A stretch of DNA of 64,000 nt from Hyphomicrobium sp. CS1BSMeth3 (GTDB lineage Bacteria; Pseudomonadota; Alphaproteobacteria; Rhizobiales; Hyphomicrobiaceae), in assembly GCF_900117415.1 (NCBI RefSeq), contig NZ_FPEI01000006.1, positions 1,116,001 through 1,180,000 on the forward strand, read 5' to 3'. Each line of letters opens with the position of its first letter. The stretch's first letter is position 1. The position numbers and the translations under genes were made by a program. Shown in pieces: positions 16,761 to 25,613 of this stretch. The notes below the pieces were generated by a model. It did not search any database, had not been told where the DNA came from, and was given only the letters and a program-made list of their open reading frames with translations.

Positions 16761-16772
16761 GGGTATTAGTGC

Positions 16773-16939
16773 CTAGTGTCCCGATTCCGCAGTTCGCCAC
16801 ATCTCGATGCTAGCGCCCCGAGCGAACTTCGGAATCAAAAGGGGCACTAGAATCATAAACTTGCTTGTGTGATTCAGATCGAGAAATTCGCTCGATGCCG
16901 TGCCCCGGGAGATGGCGAATTTCTCGATCATCACACTAG
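16773..16939. repeat. 167-bp palindrome-rich element with terminal CTAGTGT/ACACTAG repeats
   Basis: The element fills the gap between the ligase and lnt. Outer ends CTAGTGT (16773-16779) and ACACTAG (16933-16939) are inverted repeats. Inside are three more: 16773-16796 against 16823-16850 (imperfect, about 24-28 bases), GAATCA/TGATTC (16850-16855, 16870-16875), and a perfect 15-base pair 16877-16891 / 16915-16929. The last extends by GTGTGAT/ATCACAC (16867-16873, 16930-16936) with a 3-base bulge. The right end supplies the ligase stop codon. Four GANTC sites lie at 16783, 16832, 16850 and 16871. It may be a small non-autonomous repeat, a regulatory region for lnt, or both. Confidence 0.6.
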
Positions 16940-18465
16940 TCGCGGCTTTCCTCGATGAGCCACGTGCGCAGCTCGGTCTTCAGGATCTTGCCGTAGTTGT
17001 TCTTCGGCAGTGCGGCAACAAAGCGGTAGCCGCGAGGGCGCTTGTAGCGGGCGATATTGTCGAGACAGAGCTGATCGAGGTCCCCCGGCCCTGCCTGAAC
17101 GCCCGGACGCAGGACAATATAAGCGACAACCTCCTCGCCCCAGTCGGCGTGCGGCCGCGACACGACCGCGGTTTCGAGCACGGCGGGGTGCGTCAGCAGG
17201 ACTTCCTCGATCTCGCGCGGATAAATGTTCGAGCCGCCCGAGATGATCATGTCCTTGGAGCGGTCCTTGATGGTGAGGAAACCTTCGGCATCCATGGTGC
17301 CGAGATCACCCGTCCAGAGCCAACCGTCGCGCAGCGCCTTGGCGTTCGCTTCGGGGTTCGCCCAATAGCCTTTCATCACCGCGTCGCTGCGCGTGACGAT
17401 CTCGCCGACCTCACCCCGCGGCACCTCACGGCCCCGATCGTCCACGACCTTGATGGCGCAGCCCGTGCGCGCGATGCCCGTCGAGCCGAGCCGCTCGTCG
17501 TAGCGCGGGTGCTCGCTGTCGGCGTGCATCCATTTCGGCAGGCCCGAGATGGTCATCGGCGACTCGCCCTGACCGAAGAGCTGGTAGAACTTCGGCCCGA
17601 AGACCTCCATGGCGCGCTTGATATCGGCGACGTACATCGGCGCGCCGCCATAGCTGATCGTCTTCAGGTTGCGCGTATCGGCAGAGCCCGCGAGCGGATG
17701 CGTGACGAGACGCGTCACCATGGTCGGCGCGGCGAACATCGCGATGTTCGAGTGCAGCGGCATGGCACGCAGAATGCGCTCCGGCTCGAAAGAGCCTGGA
17801 ATGATGACATTGTGCCCACCCCGCGCCGCGAAGGCGGCCGCCCAGCATCCCGAGCCGTGCGAAAGCGGCGCCGCATGGAAGCACGTATCGCGATGATCGA
17901 TATGGTCGATGTCCGTGCAGTAGGCGTGCGCGCAGAACAGCAGATTGCGGTGCGTGAGCATGGCGCCCTTGGGCCGCCCGGTCGTGCCGCTCGTGTAGAA
18001 GAGCCACGCTTCATCATCGATCGTCACCGGGCTCTCGCTGATGGCTTCACCGGCAAGCAGCGCCGCATGATCCCGCGAGCCCGTCTCGATGATCAGCGGC
18101 AGTGAGACGCCCCCCGGCAGCTCGGCAAGCTGGGATAGTTTGTCGGGCGTGATGAGGCACAGCTTCGCGCCTGAGTTCTCGAGGATCCACTGGAGCTCCT
18201 TGGCATGGAGCTTCGCGTTGATCGGCACGACCGCAAGGCCCGCCCGCCAGGCGCCGAACATGAGCGGCAGGTATTCGAGGCAGTTCTCCATCCAGAGGCC
18301 TACCCGGTCGCCAGCCCTGAGGCCGTGGCGAGCGCGGAGCGCGCCCGCAATTCGCGCGACTTGGTCCTCGAACGCGGCATAGGAGAGTGTGCGCCCCTCC
18401 TCCGATATTGCGGGGCGATCGGGCTGGTATTCCGCCACGCGCTGCAATGTGTAAGACAGGTTCAT
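16936..18465 (-). CDS. AMP-forming acyl-CoA synthetase (fatty-acid/aryl-CoA ligase)
   Basis: A 509-residue member of the ANL superfamily. LFYTSGTTGRPKGAMLTH is the ATP P-loop, YQLFGQGESPM the adenine/substrate motif and DGWLWTGDLG holds the ribose-binding Asp. KDRSKDMIISGGSNIYPREIEEVL is the hinge, and PKNNYGKILKTEL carries the catalytic C-terminal lysine. It activates a carboxylic acid to the acyl-AMP and then to the CoA thioester in the cytoplasm. Size and lack of membrane segment fit medium/long-chain or aryl acid ligases; the acid is unknown. The stop codon lies inside the palindromic element, so the 3' end may have been altered by its arrival. Confidence 0.9.
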   Translation of the reverse strand: MNLSYTLQRVAEYQPDRPAISEEGRTLSYAAFEDQVARIAGALRARHGLRAGDRVGLWMENCLEYLPLMFGAWRAGLAVVPINAKLHAKELQWILENSGAKLCLITPDKLSQLAELPGGVSLPLIIETGSRDHAALLAGEAISESPVTIDDEAWLFYTSGTTGRPKGAMLTHRNLLFCAHAYCTDIDHIDHRDTCFHAAPLSHGSGCWAAAFAARGGHNVIIPGSFEPERILRAMPLHSNIAMFAAPTMVTRLVTHPLAGSADTRNLKTISYGGAPMYVADIKRAMEVFGPKFYQLFGQGESPMTISGLPKWMHADSEHPRYDERLGSTGIARTGCAIKVVDDRGREVPRGEVGEIVTRSDAVMKGYWANPEANAKALRDGWLWTGDLGTMDAEGFLTIKDRSKDMIISGGSNIYPREIEEVLLTHPAVLETAVVSRPHADWGEEVVAYIVLRPGVQAGPGDLDQLCLDNIARYKRPRGYRFVAALPKNNYGKILKTELRTWLIEESRD

Positions 18466-18588
18466 GCCGCCTCCCTCGCCCGTGCCCGGGCAATCCGGGC
18501 GCCCTACATTACGGGCTTCGGGGGCGGGCGCCAGTGGGCAAGGCGCGGCAAAATCAATCGAGGCGGAGGCGCGCGGCTCTGCCCCGTG

Positions 18589-20532
18589 CTAGGCGGCAGC
18601 TTCAATCTTGTTCTTGAGCTGCAATTCCTCGCCCTTCAGCAACGGCCCGATCTCGTGAGCCGGCCGCGGTCGGCTGAACAGGAACCCTTGTCCCTCGGTG
18701 CAATTGACCGAGCGAACGGCCTCCAACTGCTCGTGCGTCTCGATGCCTTCCACAGTCAAATCCATGCCGAGGCCGTTGGCGAGCATGGCCACCGCCCGCA
18801 CGATCTCGTACGAGCTCGGATCCGTGATGATATTCTTGATGAAGCAGGGATCGATCTTGAGGCGATCGAACTCGAACTTCTGCAGATAGCTCAAGGACGC
18901 ATAGCCCGTCCCGAAGTCGTCCATCGCGATGCTTACGCCCAGCTCCCGCAGGCTTCGCAGCACGTTGAGGGTCTCCGCCGTGCTTTCGAGAACTGCGGTC
19001 TCGGTAACCTCGATCTCAAGGCGCCGCGGTGGCAGGTCGGACGCGACAAGCGCGCTGACGATCATTTCCAGCGCCCGGTGGTGACGCAACTGCACCGCCG
19101 ACATGTTGACCGAAACACGCATCTCCTCCGGCCAGCCCGCCGCAATCGCGCACGCTTGCCTGAGCGTCCATTCGCCGATGGCATTTATGAGCCCGGTCCG
19201 TTCGGCGAGCGGGATGAAGTCCGCGGGCGAGATGAGGCCCTTGATAGGATGATGCCAGCGCAGAAGAGCTTCGCAGCCCGTGACCTTGCAGCGCTCGAGA
19301 TCGACGAACGGCTGAAAGAACAGCTCGAGCTCGCCGTTTGCGACGGCCCGCTGCAGATCTCGCTCCATGGTGTGCTCTTCGAGGAGCCGTTCTTCCATCT
19401 CCGGCTCGAAGAACTCACAGAGCCCGCGCCCTTTCCCCTTGGCTCGGTACAAGGCGAGATCGGAATTGCGCATGATCTGATCCACGAGATGCCCGTCCCG
19501 CGGAAAGAGCGCAATGCCGATGCTGACCCCGATCGTGATCGGCTGACCATCGATCTCGTAAGGCTGACTGATGGCCTCGACAATGCGCTGGGCCATCGCG
19601 GCGGCATCTGCCGGATGAGAAAGCGCGCTCTGGACGATCGCGAACTCGTCGCCCCCCATCCGCGCGATCACGTCGCTTTCTCTTGCCGCGCCCCTGAGGC
19701 GGCTGGTCACGCCTTGGAGGAGCTTGTCGCCGGCTTCGTGACCGAGCGTATCGTTCACGTACTTGAAGCGGTCGAGATCGAGGAGATGGACTGCAACGAG
19801 CTCATTCTGCCGCGCACGCGACAAGGCCTGATCCAAAGTGTCGTTGAAAAGCACCCGATTGGGCAAGCCGGTCAGCGCGTCATGGCGCGCCATGAAAGCG
19901 ATCCTCTCATGGACGCGGTATCGCTCGGTCACATCCTTATGAGTCGAAACCCACCCGCCGCTCGCCAGCGGCTCCCGTGACATTGCGAACCAGCGCCCGT
20001 CGCTGAGCTGCTCGATGGAGGACGCTCTTTCCTTGGCGAGGCCCAGAAGCTCCCGGCGGTACGCCTCGGGAGAGCCGAACGCGTAGATCCCGCGCAGGAT
20101 GCGCGCCTCCACGATCTGGCCAAGCGGGGTTCCCGGCAGCACATCGTCGAGCGACAGGCCGTACATGTGCGCGTAGCGCGCATTGCACACGATGAGCCGC
20201 TGCTGCGCGTCGAACATCGCCAGGCCATGCTGCATGTTCTGCAAGGCCGCGTTGAACTGCTCATTGCGGACACGTAGCTGATCGGCGGATTTCTTCATCG
20301 CCTTTTCCGCGAGATCGCGGGCCAGGACGTAGGGCCGCACTACCCAGAAGAAGATCACGGGCGCGCAAATGAGCACGAGCAGCGCGGCATCGATGAGCGA
20401 CATCGCCCACTGCGAAACCGGCAATGTGGTCGCCACTACCGCTACCGGTATTTCGATCGCCAGTACGACAGCAGCAATGCGGGCCACCAGAATGAGGTCA
20501 TCCCCGCGAAGCCATCCGAGACCCTTGAGCAT
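18589..20532 (-). CDS. PAS-GGDEF-EAL c-di-GMP turnover protein, membrane anchored
   Basis: A 647-residue protein with two N-terminal membrane helices (about 15-37 and 43-68), a PAS-like sensor at about 95-205 (LQNMQHGLAMFDAQQRLIVCN), a diguanylate cyclase domain with intact MGGDEF (293-297) and a phosphodiesterase domain with EALLRW, NMSAVQLRH and DDFGTGYAS. Both catalytic cores look complete, so net making or breaking of c-di-GMP cannot be predicted. It probably sits in the inner membrane with both output domains in the cytoplasm. A PilZ-type protein gene lies just upstream in the same orientation, 239 bases away. Confidence 0.92.
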   Translation of the reverse strand: MLKGLGWLRGDDLILVARIAAVVLAIEIPVAVVATTLPVSQWAMSLIDAALLVLICAPVIFFWVVRPYVLARDLAEKAMKKSADQLRVRNEQFNAALQNMQHGLAMFDAQQRLIVCNARYAHMYGLSLDDVLPGTPLGQIVEARILRGIYAFGSPEAYRRELLGLAKERASSIEQLSDGRWFAMSREPLASGGWVSTHKDVTERYRVHERIAFMARHDALTGLPNRVLFNDTLDQALSRARQNELVAVHLLDLDRFKYVNDTLGHEAGDKLLQGVTSRLRGAARESDVIARMGGDEFAIVQSALSHPADAAAMAQRIVEAISQPYEIDGQPITIGVSIGIALFPRDGHLVDQIMRNSDLALYRAKGKGRGLCEFFEPEMEERLLEEHTMERDLQRAVANGELELFFQPFVDLERCKVTGCEALLRWHHPIKGLISPADFIPLAERTGLINAIGEWTLRQACAIAAGWPEEMRVSVNMSAVQLRHHRALEMIVSALVASDLPPRRLEIEVTETAVLESTAETLNVLRSLRELGVSIAMDDFGTGYASLSYLQKFEFDRLKIDPCFIKNIITDPSSYEIVRAVAMLANGLGMDLTVEGIETHEQLEAVRSVNCTEGQGFLFSRPRPAHEIGPLLKGEELQLKNKIEAAA

Positions 20533-20771
20533 GAGCTAGTGACCTTGTCTGAGCTTTGAAGAAACTGCTCACGTCGCCTATTCGCAAATTGTCAGGACCG
20601 CTCGGGCGGGCTCAAGCGCGAGCACGCTCGACCGACAACACATTCCCAACTCGGCGCCGCGCCTTTTCGGGAAATTGACACCAGTTCGTGCCGCTGTGCC
20701 GGATCTCGCCACACCTCAGTGGCCCGCGAAAAAAGGGCGTGGCGCGAGGTGCCGCGCTCGAGTGTCCTGGA

Positions 20772-21164
20772 TCATGCCGGCCGCTTTCGCCTCAGCGTCG
20801 GCGCCGTCTGGGGCCCGAGAGGGTTGACGATTTGCTTGCGCCTCGTCGCCGTTCTTGCCGGCGGCTGAAGGAATTGGACTCCGATGTCCTTGTCCTTGCG
20901 CCATGCGACCTCACAGGCCGCCTCCAAGCCGTCCATCTCGATGATGAGATCGAAGTGATGGGGGACGTGCACGACGGTATCGCAGCGCAGATGGGCTCCC
21001 GCATCGGTCAGGTCCCGCACCTGACATGGAACCGTCGATTGATGATTTCTGAAAGCGATGATCCCCGTCATGAGAACCCGACGTCGGCTGAGGCGCCTTT
21101 TGCTGTCCTGCGCCTGCCTGAGTTGCTCTTTGGACATGATATCCTGCAACTGGTGGTTGTTCAT
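20772..21164 (-). CDS. PilZ domain protein (probable c-di-GMP receptor)
   Basis: A small soluble protein of about 130 residues. RRLSRRRVLMTG provides the RXXXR c-di-GMP-binding motif and CQVRDLTDAGAHLRC the D-x-S/T-x-x-G segment, here DLTDAG. CEVAWRKDKDIGVQFL is the closing beta-barrel. It lacks any other domain, so it likely acts as an adaptor. The start is uncertain: ATG 21164 has little ribosome site, ATG 21137 has AGGA only four bases away, and a longer frame reaches 21218. The region has lower GC than its surroundings. Co-localisation with the GGDEF-EAL gene suggests a signalling pair. Confidence 0.78.
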   Translation of the reverse strand: MNNHQLQDIMSKEQLRQAQDSKRRLSRRRVLMTGIIAFRNHQSTVPCQVRDLTDAGAHLRCDTVVHVPHHFDLIIEMDGLEAACEVAWRKDKDIGVQFLQPPARTATRRKQIVNPLGPQTAPTLRRKRPA

Positions 21165-21366
21165 AATTGATCTTGCTACCATGAGAAACTTAACAAGAGC
21201 TACTTCTCGAAGCGCCATGCTGCGAGCGTGGCCGACATGAACTATTAGGCTAGTGTGCTATGGCCGCCCGAGATCGCGAGAGCGCCGTCGGTGAACTGGA
21301 ACGGCGGGATGGCGGCACACGGGCCGGGCCAAGGCCGCGCGCAAATGCAAACAAATTGAAAGTTCG

Positions 21367-22050
21367 ATGCGACTTGTCATTTTCGACTGCGACGGAACCC
21401 TGATCGACAGTCAGCACGCCATCTACGGGAGCATGTCCCAGGCATTCGGCGCCCTCGGGCTGCCGGCGCCTTCGCGCACCGACGTGCTCGGCATCGTGGG
21501 CCTGTCGCTGCCCGAGGCCCTCGCGGTCCTGGCCCCCAGGGAGAGCGAGGCCGTGCGCCGCGAGCTCATTGATGCCTACAGAAATGGCTTTGTGGGTGTC
21601 CGGGCCCGGCCCGATCATCAGGAAGCGCTGTACGACGGCATTTCGGCGACGGTGGCGGCGCTCGCCTCCCGCCCGGACATCGTCCTTGGCATCGCGACCG
21701 GAAAATCCAAGCGCGGCGTTGCTCGCCTGCTTGCGCAAGAAGGCTGGGAGGACCATTTCCTGACCATCCAGACCGCTGATGACCACCCCTCCAAGCCGCA
21801 TCCGTCGATGCTCCTGCAGGCCATGGCCGAGACCGGCGCAGCGCCCCATGAAGCCATCATGATCGGCGACACGACGTACGACATGGAGATGGCGCTGAAT
21901 GCCGGCGTGGGCGCAATTGGCGTTTCTTGGGGCTATCACGCGAGCGAGCGCCTGAGAGGCGCGGGCGCCCATGCGATCGTCGAGAAAGGCTTGCATCTCT
22001 TGGATGCCATCGAACTGCAGCTCGCGGCCCAGCAGGAGGCCGCATCATGA
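21367..22050 (+). CDS. HAD-IA family phosphatase (Gph-like)
   Basis: A 227-residue haloacid dehalogenase-type hydrolase. Motif I is FDCDGTLIDS with the nucleophilic aspartate, motif II falls in LGIATGKSK, motif III lysine in PSKPHPSM and motif IV in MIGDTTYDMEMAL. Similar proteins dephosphorylate small sugar phosphates such as phosphoglycolate. The stop overlaps the next ATG (ATGA, 22047-22050), so it is coupled to the ATP12 gene. In many alphaproteobacteria this pair follows an rluC-type pseudouridine synthase, which is absent here. A weak GAAAG precedes the start. Confidence 0.9.
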   Translation: MRLVIFDCDGTLIDSQHAIYGSMSQAFGALGLPAPSRTDVLGIVGLSLPEALAVLAPRESEAVRRELIDAYRNGFVGVRARPDHQEALYDGISATVAALASRPDIVLGIATGKSKRGVARLLAQEGWEDHFLTIQTADDHPSKPHPSMLLQAMAETGAAPHEAIMIGDTTYDMEMALNAGVGAIGVSWGYHASERLRGAGAHAIVEKGLHLLDAIELQLAAQQEAAS

Positions 22051-22817
22051 GCGATAATACGAGCGGCAAACCCGATCCCGTCGAGCTCGCGCGCACCGGA
22101 CAGGTGCGTCAGTTGCCCAAGCGCTTCTATCGCGAGGCGACGGTCGCACCACGCGGCGGGGGCTACGCCGTGCATCTCGATGGCCGGCCGCTTCGCACAC
22201 CGGGCAAACTCGTCCTCGTCCTGCCGACGTCCGCGATGGCCGAAGCCATTGCCGAGGAGTGGGCCACGCAGGGCGAGCACATCGATCCTTTGACCATGCC
22301 GCTCACCCGCCTCGCCAACAGCGTCCGCGATCAGGTCGAGGGGCGCGAGGAAGCCGTGCGCTCGGACATCGTGAAGTACGCCGGCAGCGACCTTCTCTGC
22401 TATCGCGCCGATGGCCCCGCGGGGCTGGTGGACGCCCAGGCCGCCGCCTGGGATCCCGTGCTCTCCTGGCTGCGCGAGGCGCACGGCGCCGACCTTGCTG
22501 TTTGCGCCGGGCTCATGCCGGTGGATCAGTCCGCGGCCTCGCGCGCTGCCATCGAGCGCGCTGTGGCACCGCTCGAGCCCTTCCGACTTGCTTCGGCGCA
22601 TGTGATGACGACGCTGCTCGGCTCGGTCGCATTGATGCTGGCCACGCTCTCGGGGCGCCTCACGCCGGACGATGCGTGGCGTGCCGCACACGTGGATGAG
22701 TCCTGGCAGATCGCGCAGTGGGGCACGGATGCCGAAGCGGCGCGGCGCCACGAAAACCGGAAGTCGGAATTCCTTGCCGCCGTCCGCTTGAGCCGGCTAC
22801 GGGACGATGCGAGCTGA
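22047..22817 (+). CDS. ATP12-family F1-ATPase assembly chaperone
   Basis: A 256-residue protein of the ATP12 family. In mitochondria ATP12 holds the alpha subunit during F1 assembly, and alphaproteobacterial homologues are presumed to do the same in the cytoplasm. Conserved blocks are PKRFYREATVAPRGGGYAVHLDGRPLRTP, EEWATQGEHIDPLTMPLTRLANS, DLLCYRADGPAGLVDAQAAAWDPVLSW and the C-terminal HVDESWQIAQWGTDAEA. The start ATG overlaps the HAD stop codon. It is convergent with the SDHAF4-like gene 27 bases later. Identification is strong; function here is by homology only. Confidence 0.92.
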   Translation: MSDNTSGKPDPVELARTGQVRQLPKRFYREATVAPRGGGYAVHLDGRPLRTPGKLVLVLPTSAMAEAIAEEWATQGEHIDPLTMPLTRLANSVRDQVEGREEAVRSDIVKYAGSDLLCYRADGPAGLVDAQAAAWDPVLSWLREAHGADLAVCAGLMPVDQSAASRAAIERAVAPLEPFRLASAHVMTTLLGSVALMLATLSGRLTPDDAWRAAHVDESWQIAQWGTDAEAARRHENRKSEFLAAVRLSRLRDDAS

Positions 22818-22844
22818 GGGACCTCGGCACCACGGCGGCGCGCC

Positions 22845-23066
22845 TCAGAAGTCCGAGATGATGCCGCCCTTTTCCCAGTCACCGTAGCGCGCGGGATCGG
22901 GGCCGGGCTGGCCGCCCTTTTCGGCCGGTGCCTCGCGGGCCTCGGCATCGCGCTGCCGGCGGCGCTCTTCGGCTTCGGCCAATGCGCGCTGAGCTTCGGG
23001 GCTCAGAGGCCGCTTCGGCGCCTCGGGAGCCGCCTCCGGTGCGTTCGGGGTTTCTTTGGTGGTCAC
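22845..23066 (-). CDS. DUF1674 protein, SDHAF4-like succinate dehydrogenase assembly factor
   Basis: A short, proline- and charge-rich protein ending PDPARYGDWEKGGIISDF, the diagnostic DUF1674/SDHAF4 C-terminus. In mitochondria SDHAF4 binds flavinylated SdhA and promotes its union with SdhB. Three starts are possible: GTG 23111, ATG 23099 and GTG 23066. The last has AGGAAG five to six bases upstream and gives the 73-residue length and VTTKETP N-terminus usual for the family. It diverges from htpX with about 115 bases between. See finding on mitochondrial-type factors. Confidence 0.85.
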   Translation of the reverse strand: MTTKETPNAPEAAPEAPKRPLSPEAQRALAEAEERRRQRDAEAREAPAEKGGQPGPDPARYGDWEKGGIISDF

Positions 23067-23182
23067 TTCGGCTTCCTGACTGCCTGTTCCATCTGGCATT
23101 TCGGGCAACACTTACCATATAGCATGTGCATGTTCCGCCACCCCGATTTGAGCCTGGGCCGACGGAAATCAAGGAGTGCTCG

Positions 23183-24136
23183 ATGTCATACGCCAAGACC
23201 GCAATGCTGCTTGCCCTGCTGACCGCGATTTTCGTGGCCATTGGCGGGCTGGCCGGCGGTCAGACCGGCATGGTGATCGCGTTCGTGATCGCCCTCGGCA
23301 TGAACGCCTTCAGCCTCTGGCGGTCGGACAAGATGGTGCTCCGGATGCACGAGGCCGAGGAGGTCGACGAGCGCTCGGCGCCTGAATACTACAATCTCGT
23401 GCGAGAGCTCGCCGCGCGCGCCGAGTTGCCCATGCCGAAGGTCTATGTGTTGCATAACCCGCAGCCCAATGCCTTCGCGACCGGGCGCAATCCGCAGAAC
23501 GCCGCCGTTGCGGCCACCACCGGCCTCCTCGAGACGCTGAGCCACGAGGAAGTTGCCGGCGTGATGGCGCACGAGCTGGCCCACATCAAGAACCGCGACA
23601 CGCTGATCATGACCATTGCCGCGACCATCGGCGGCGCCATCTCCATGCTCGCGCAGTGGCTGCAGTTCCATGCCCTCTTCGGCGGCAACCGCAACAACAG
23701 CGGCGGCGCCGGCATTCTCGCGACACTCGCCGCGATCATCCTCGCGCCCATGGCCGCCATGCTCGTGCAGATGGCCATCAGCCGCTCGCGCGAGTACCAG
23801 GCCGACCGGCTCGGCGCGCACATCTGCGGCAACCCGCTGTGGCTCTCCTCGGCGCTCTATAAAATCGCCGGCATGGCCCAGCGCATCGAGAACCCCTCGG
23901 CCGAGGCTGCGCCTGCAACCGCGCACATCTTCATCATCAACCCGCTCTCGGGTCGCGGCATCGACAATTTCTTCTCGACGCACCCGAACACCGAGAACCG
24001 CGTCGCCGAGCTCGAGGCGCTTGCCCGCGAGATGGGCGTCACGAGCTATCGCAGCGCGCCGACGCCAACGGCGTCGCCCTCGGCTGGCCCGTGGAGTGGT
24101 GGCGCGCCCTCGGGCGGCCGTGGCCCCTGGGGTTGA
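23183..24136 (+). CDS. htpX: Membrane zinc metalloprotease HtpX
   Basis: A 317-residue inner-membrane M48 protease involved in quality control of membrane proteins. Two N-terminal helices (about 5-20, 27-45), the zinc site [13 protein letters not shown] (HEXXH), two central helices and the third ligand in [13 protein letters not shown] are all visible. [25 protein letters not shown] is the conserved C-terminal block, followed by a low-complexity Ser/Gly/Pro tail. AAGGAG lies six bases before ATG 23183; the longer in-frame extension upstream is unconserved. The RsmB-family gene begins ten bases downstream, implying an operon. Confidence 0.95.
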   Translation: MSYAKTAMLLALLTAIFVAIGGLAGGQTGMVIAFVIALGMNAFSLWRSDKMVLRMHEAEEVDERSAPEYYNLVRELAARAELPMPKVYVLHNPQPNAFATGRNPQNAAVAATTGLLETLSHEEVAGVMAHELAHIKNRDTLIMTIAATIGGAISMLAQWLQFHALFGGNRNNSGGAGILATLAAIILAPMAAMLVQMAISRSREYQADRLGAHICGNPLWLSSALYKIAGMAQRIENPSAEAAPATAHIFIINPLSGRGIDNFFSTHPNTENRVAELEALAREMGVTSYRSAPTPTASPSAGPWSGGAPSGGRGPWG

Positions 24137-24146
24137 GGGCTGACAC

Positions 24147-25610
24147 TTGAACCGCGACCGCACGAAGGCGCCGCCCAAGCGCCGCTACCGCAAACCGGAC
24201 ACGCAGACAGCCATCCGGCCGGATCAACCCCGCTCGCGCAGCCCGCATGACAAGAAGGAGCGCAAGCCGGCGGCTCCGCCACCAGCGGCGGGGCTCGAAG
24301 CGCGCGTGATGGCCGTCGATATTCTCGACAACGTGCTCGGGCGCGGCAAGACGCTCGACGAGGCGCTCGGCGCCACGCAGTCCGGCGCGCGCCAGCGTGA
24401 GCTGCCGGCACGCGATCGGGCCTTCGCGCGCCTCCTGGCCACGACAGTGCTGCGCGATCGCGGGCGCCTCTCGACGGTGCTCGGCCGTTTTCTGGAGCGA
24501 CCGCTGCCGCGTGAGGCACGCCGCGCCGAGTTGATCCTGCTGAGCGGCGCAGCCCAACTCCTGCTGCTCGGCACGCCGGGTCACGCCGCCATCTATCTCG
24601 CGGTGGAACAGGCGCAGCGCGATCCGAAGGCCGAGCGCTTTCACAAGCTCACGAACGCCGTCCTGCGCAAGGTCGCAGACCAGGGCCCGAAGATCCTGCC
24701 GACGCTCGATCCGGTCACCACCGACGTGCCCGAGTGGCTGCTCGCGCGGTGGTCGCGGACGTATGGAGAGGAAGCTGCGCGGCGCATTGCCGAAGCGAGC
24801 CTGCACGAGGCCGCTCTCGATGTGACGCTCAAATCTCCATCAGAAGCCGCCATCTGGGCCGAGCGCCTTAAAGGCACCGTGCTGCCGACCGGGACGATCC
24901 GCCTCGAGGAGCACGGCCCGGTCGAGGAGCTATCCGGCTTTGCCGAAGGCGCCTGGTGGGTGCAGGACGCCGCCGCAAGTCTTCCCGCGCGCCTCCTCGG
25001 TGACGTTGCCGGCAAGCGCGTCGCCGATCTCTGCGCGGCGCCGGGCGGCAAGACGGCGCAGCTCGCGAGCCTCGGCGCGCGCGTAACGGCCGTCGATCAT
25101 TCGGTTCCGCGCCTCAAGCGGCTCGATGCAAACATGCAGCGTCTCGCCCTCGCGGATCGCGTCACGACTATTCAGGCCGACATTCTGGACTGGCGCGCGC
25201 CCGAGCGCTTCGATGCCGTGCTGCTCGATGCCCCCTGCTCGGCAACGGGCACAATCCGCCGTCATCCCGATCTGCTGCACCTCAAGACTTCGGCCGACGT
25301 CGAGCGGCTCGGCAAGTTGCAGGCGCGCTTTCTCACGGCCGCTGCCGCGATGGTCGCACCGGGTGGTACGCTCGTCTACTGCACGTGCTCGCTGGAGCCC
25401 GAGGAAGGCGAGCAGCAGATCGCGCAGTTCCTTGTCGAGAACGCGGACTTCGCGCGCGCGCCCATAGCGGCGGCCGATGTTGGCGGCGTCCCCGAATGGG
25501 TCACGCCGCTCGGCGACCTGCGTACGCTGCCCTCTCATCTGCAGCTCGAAGCGCCCTATAAGTCGGGCATGGACGGCTTCTATGCGGCGCGCCTCGTGCG
25601 CAAGGCTTGA
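24147..25610 (+). CDS. RsmB/NOP-family RNA 5-methylcytosine methyltransferase
   Basis: A 487-residue, two-domain protein. A basic N-terminus (about 1-45) leads into a NusB-like helical domain (about 50-190), then a class I methyltransferase. DLCAAPGGKTAQLASLGARVTAVD binds S-adenosylmethionine, LLDAPCSATGTIRRHPD contains the release cysteine and YCTCSLEPEEGE the catalytic TC cysteine. This matches RsmB, which methylates C967 of 16S rRNA, though related enzymes use other RNAs. The start is TTG at 24147, eight bases after GAGGG. It converges on recG with only three bases between stops. Confidence 0.9.
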   Translation: MNRDRTKAPPKRRYRKPDTQTAIRPDQPRSRSPHDKKERKPAAPPPAAGLEARVMAVDILDNVLGRGKTLDEALGATQSGARQRELPARDRAFARLLATTVLRDRGRLSTVLGRFLERPLPREARRAELILLSGAAQLLLLGTPGHAAIYLAVEQAQRDPKAERFHKLTNAVLRKVADQGPKILPTLDPVTTDVPEWLLARWSRTYGEEAARRIAEASLHEAALDVTLKSPSEAAIWAERLKGTVLPTGTIRLEEHGPVEELSGFAEGAWWVQDAAASLPARLLGDVAGKRVADLCAAPGGKTAQLASLGARVTAVDHSVPRLKRLDANMQRLALADRVTTIQADILDWRAPERFDAVLLDAPCSATGTIRRHPDLLHLKTSADVERLGKLQARFLTAAAAMVAPGGTLVYCTCSLEPEEGEQQIAQFLVENADFARAPIAAADVGGVPEWVTPLGDLRTLPSHLQLEAPYKSGMDGFYAARLVRKA

Positions 25611-25613
25611 GCT

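Noticed and set aside
20729-20771. Hairpin GCGCG-N6-CGCGC followed by six U on the minus strand after the PilZ gene
   Set aside because: Stem is only five bases and the U-run starts seven bases beyond it, so it does not meet the usual terminator pattern.
21250-21996. A minus-strand frame overlapping the HAD phosphatase gene
   Set aside because: It is antisense to an intact HAD protein with all four motifs and shows no family features of its own.
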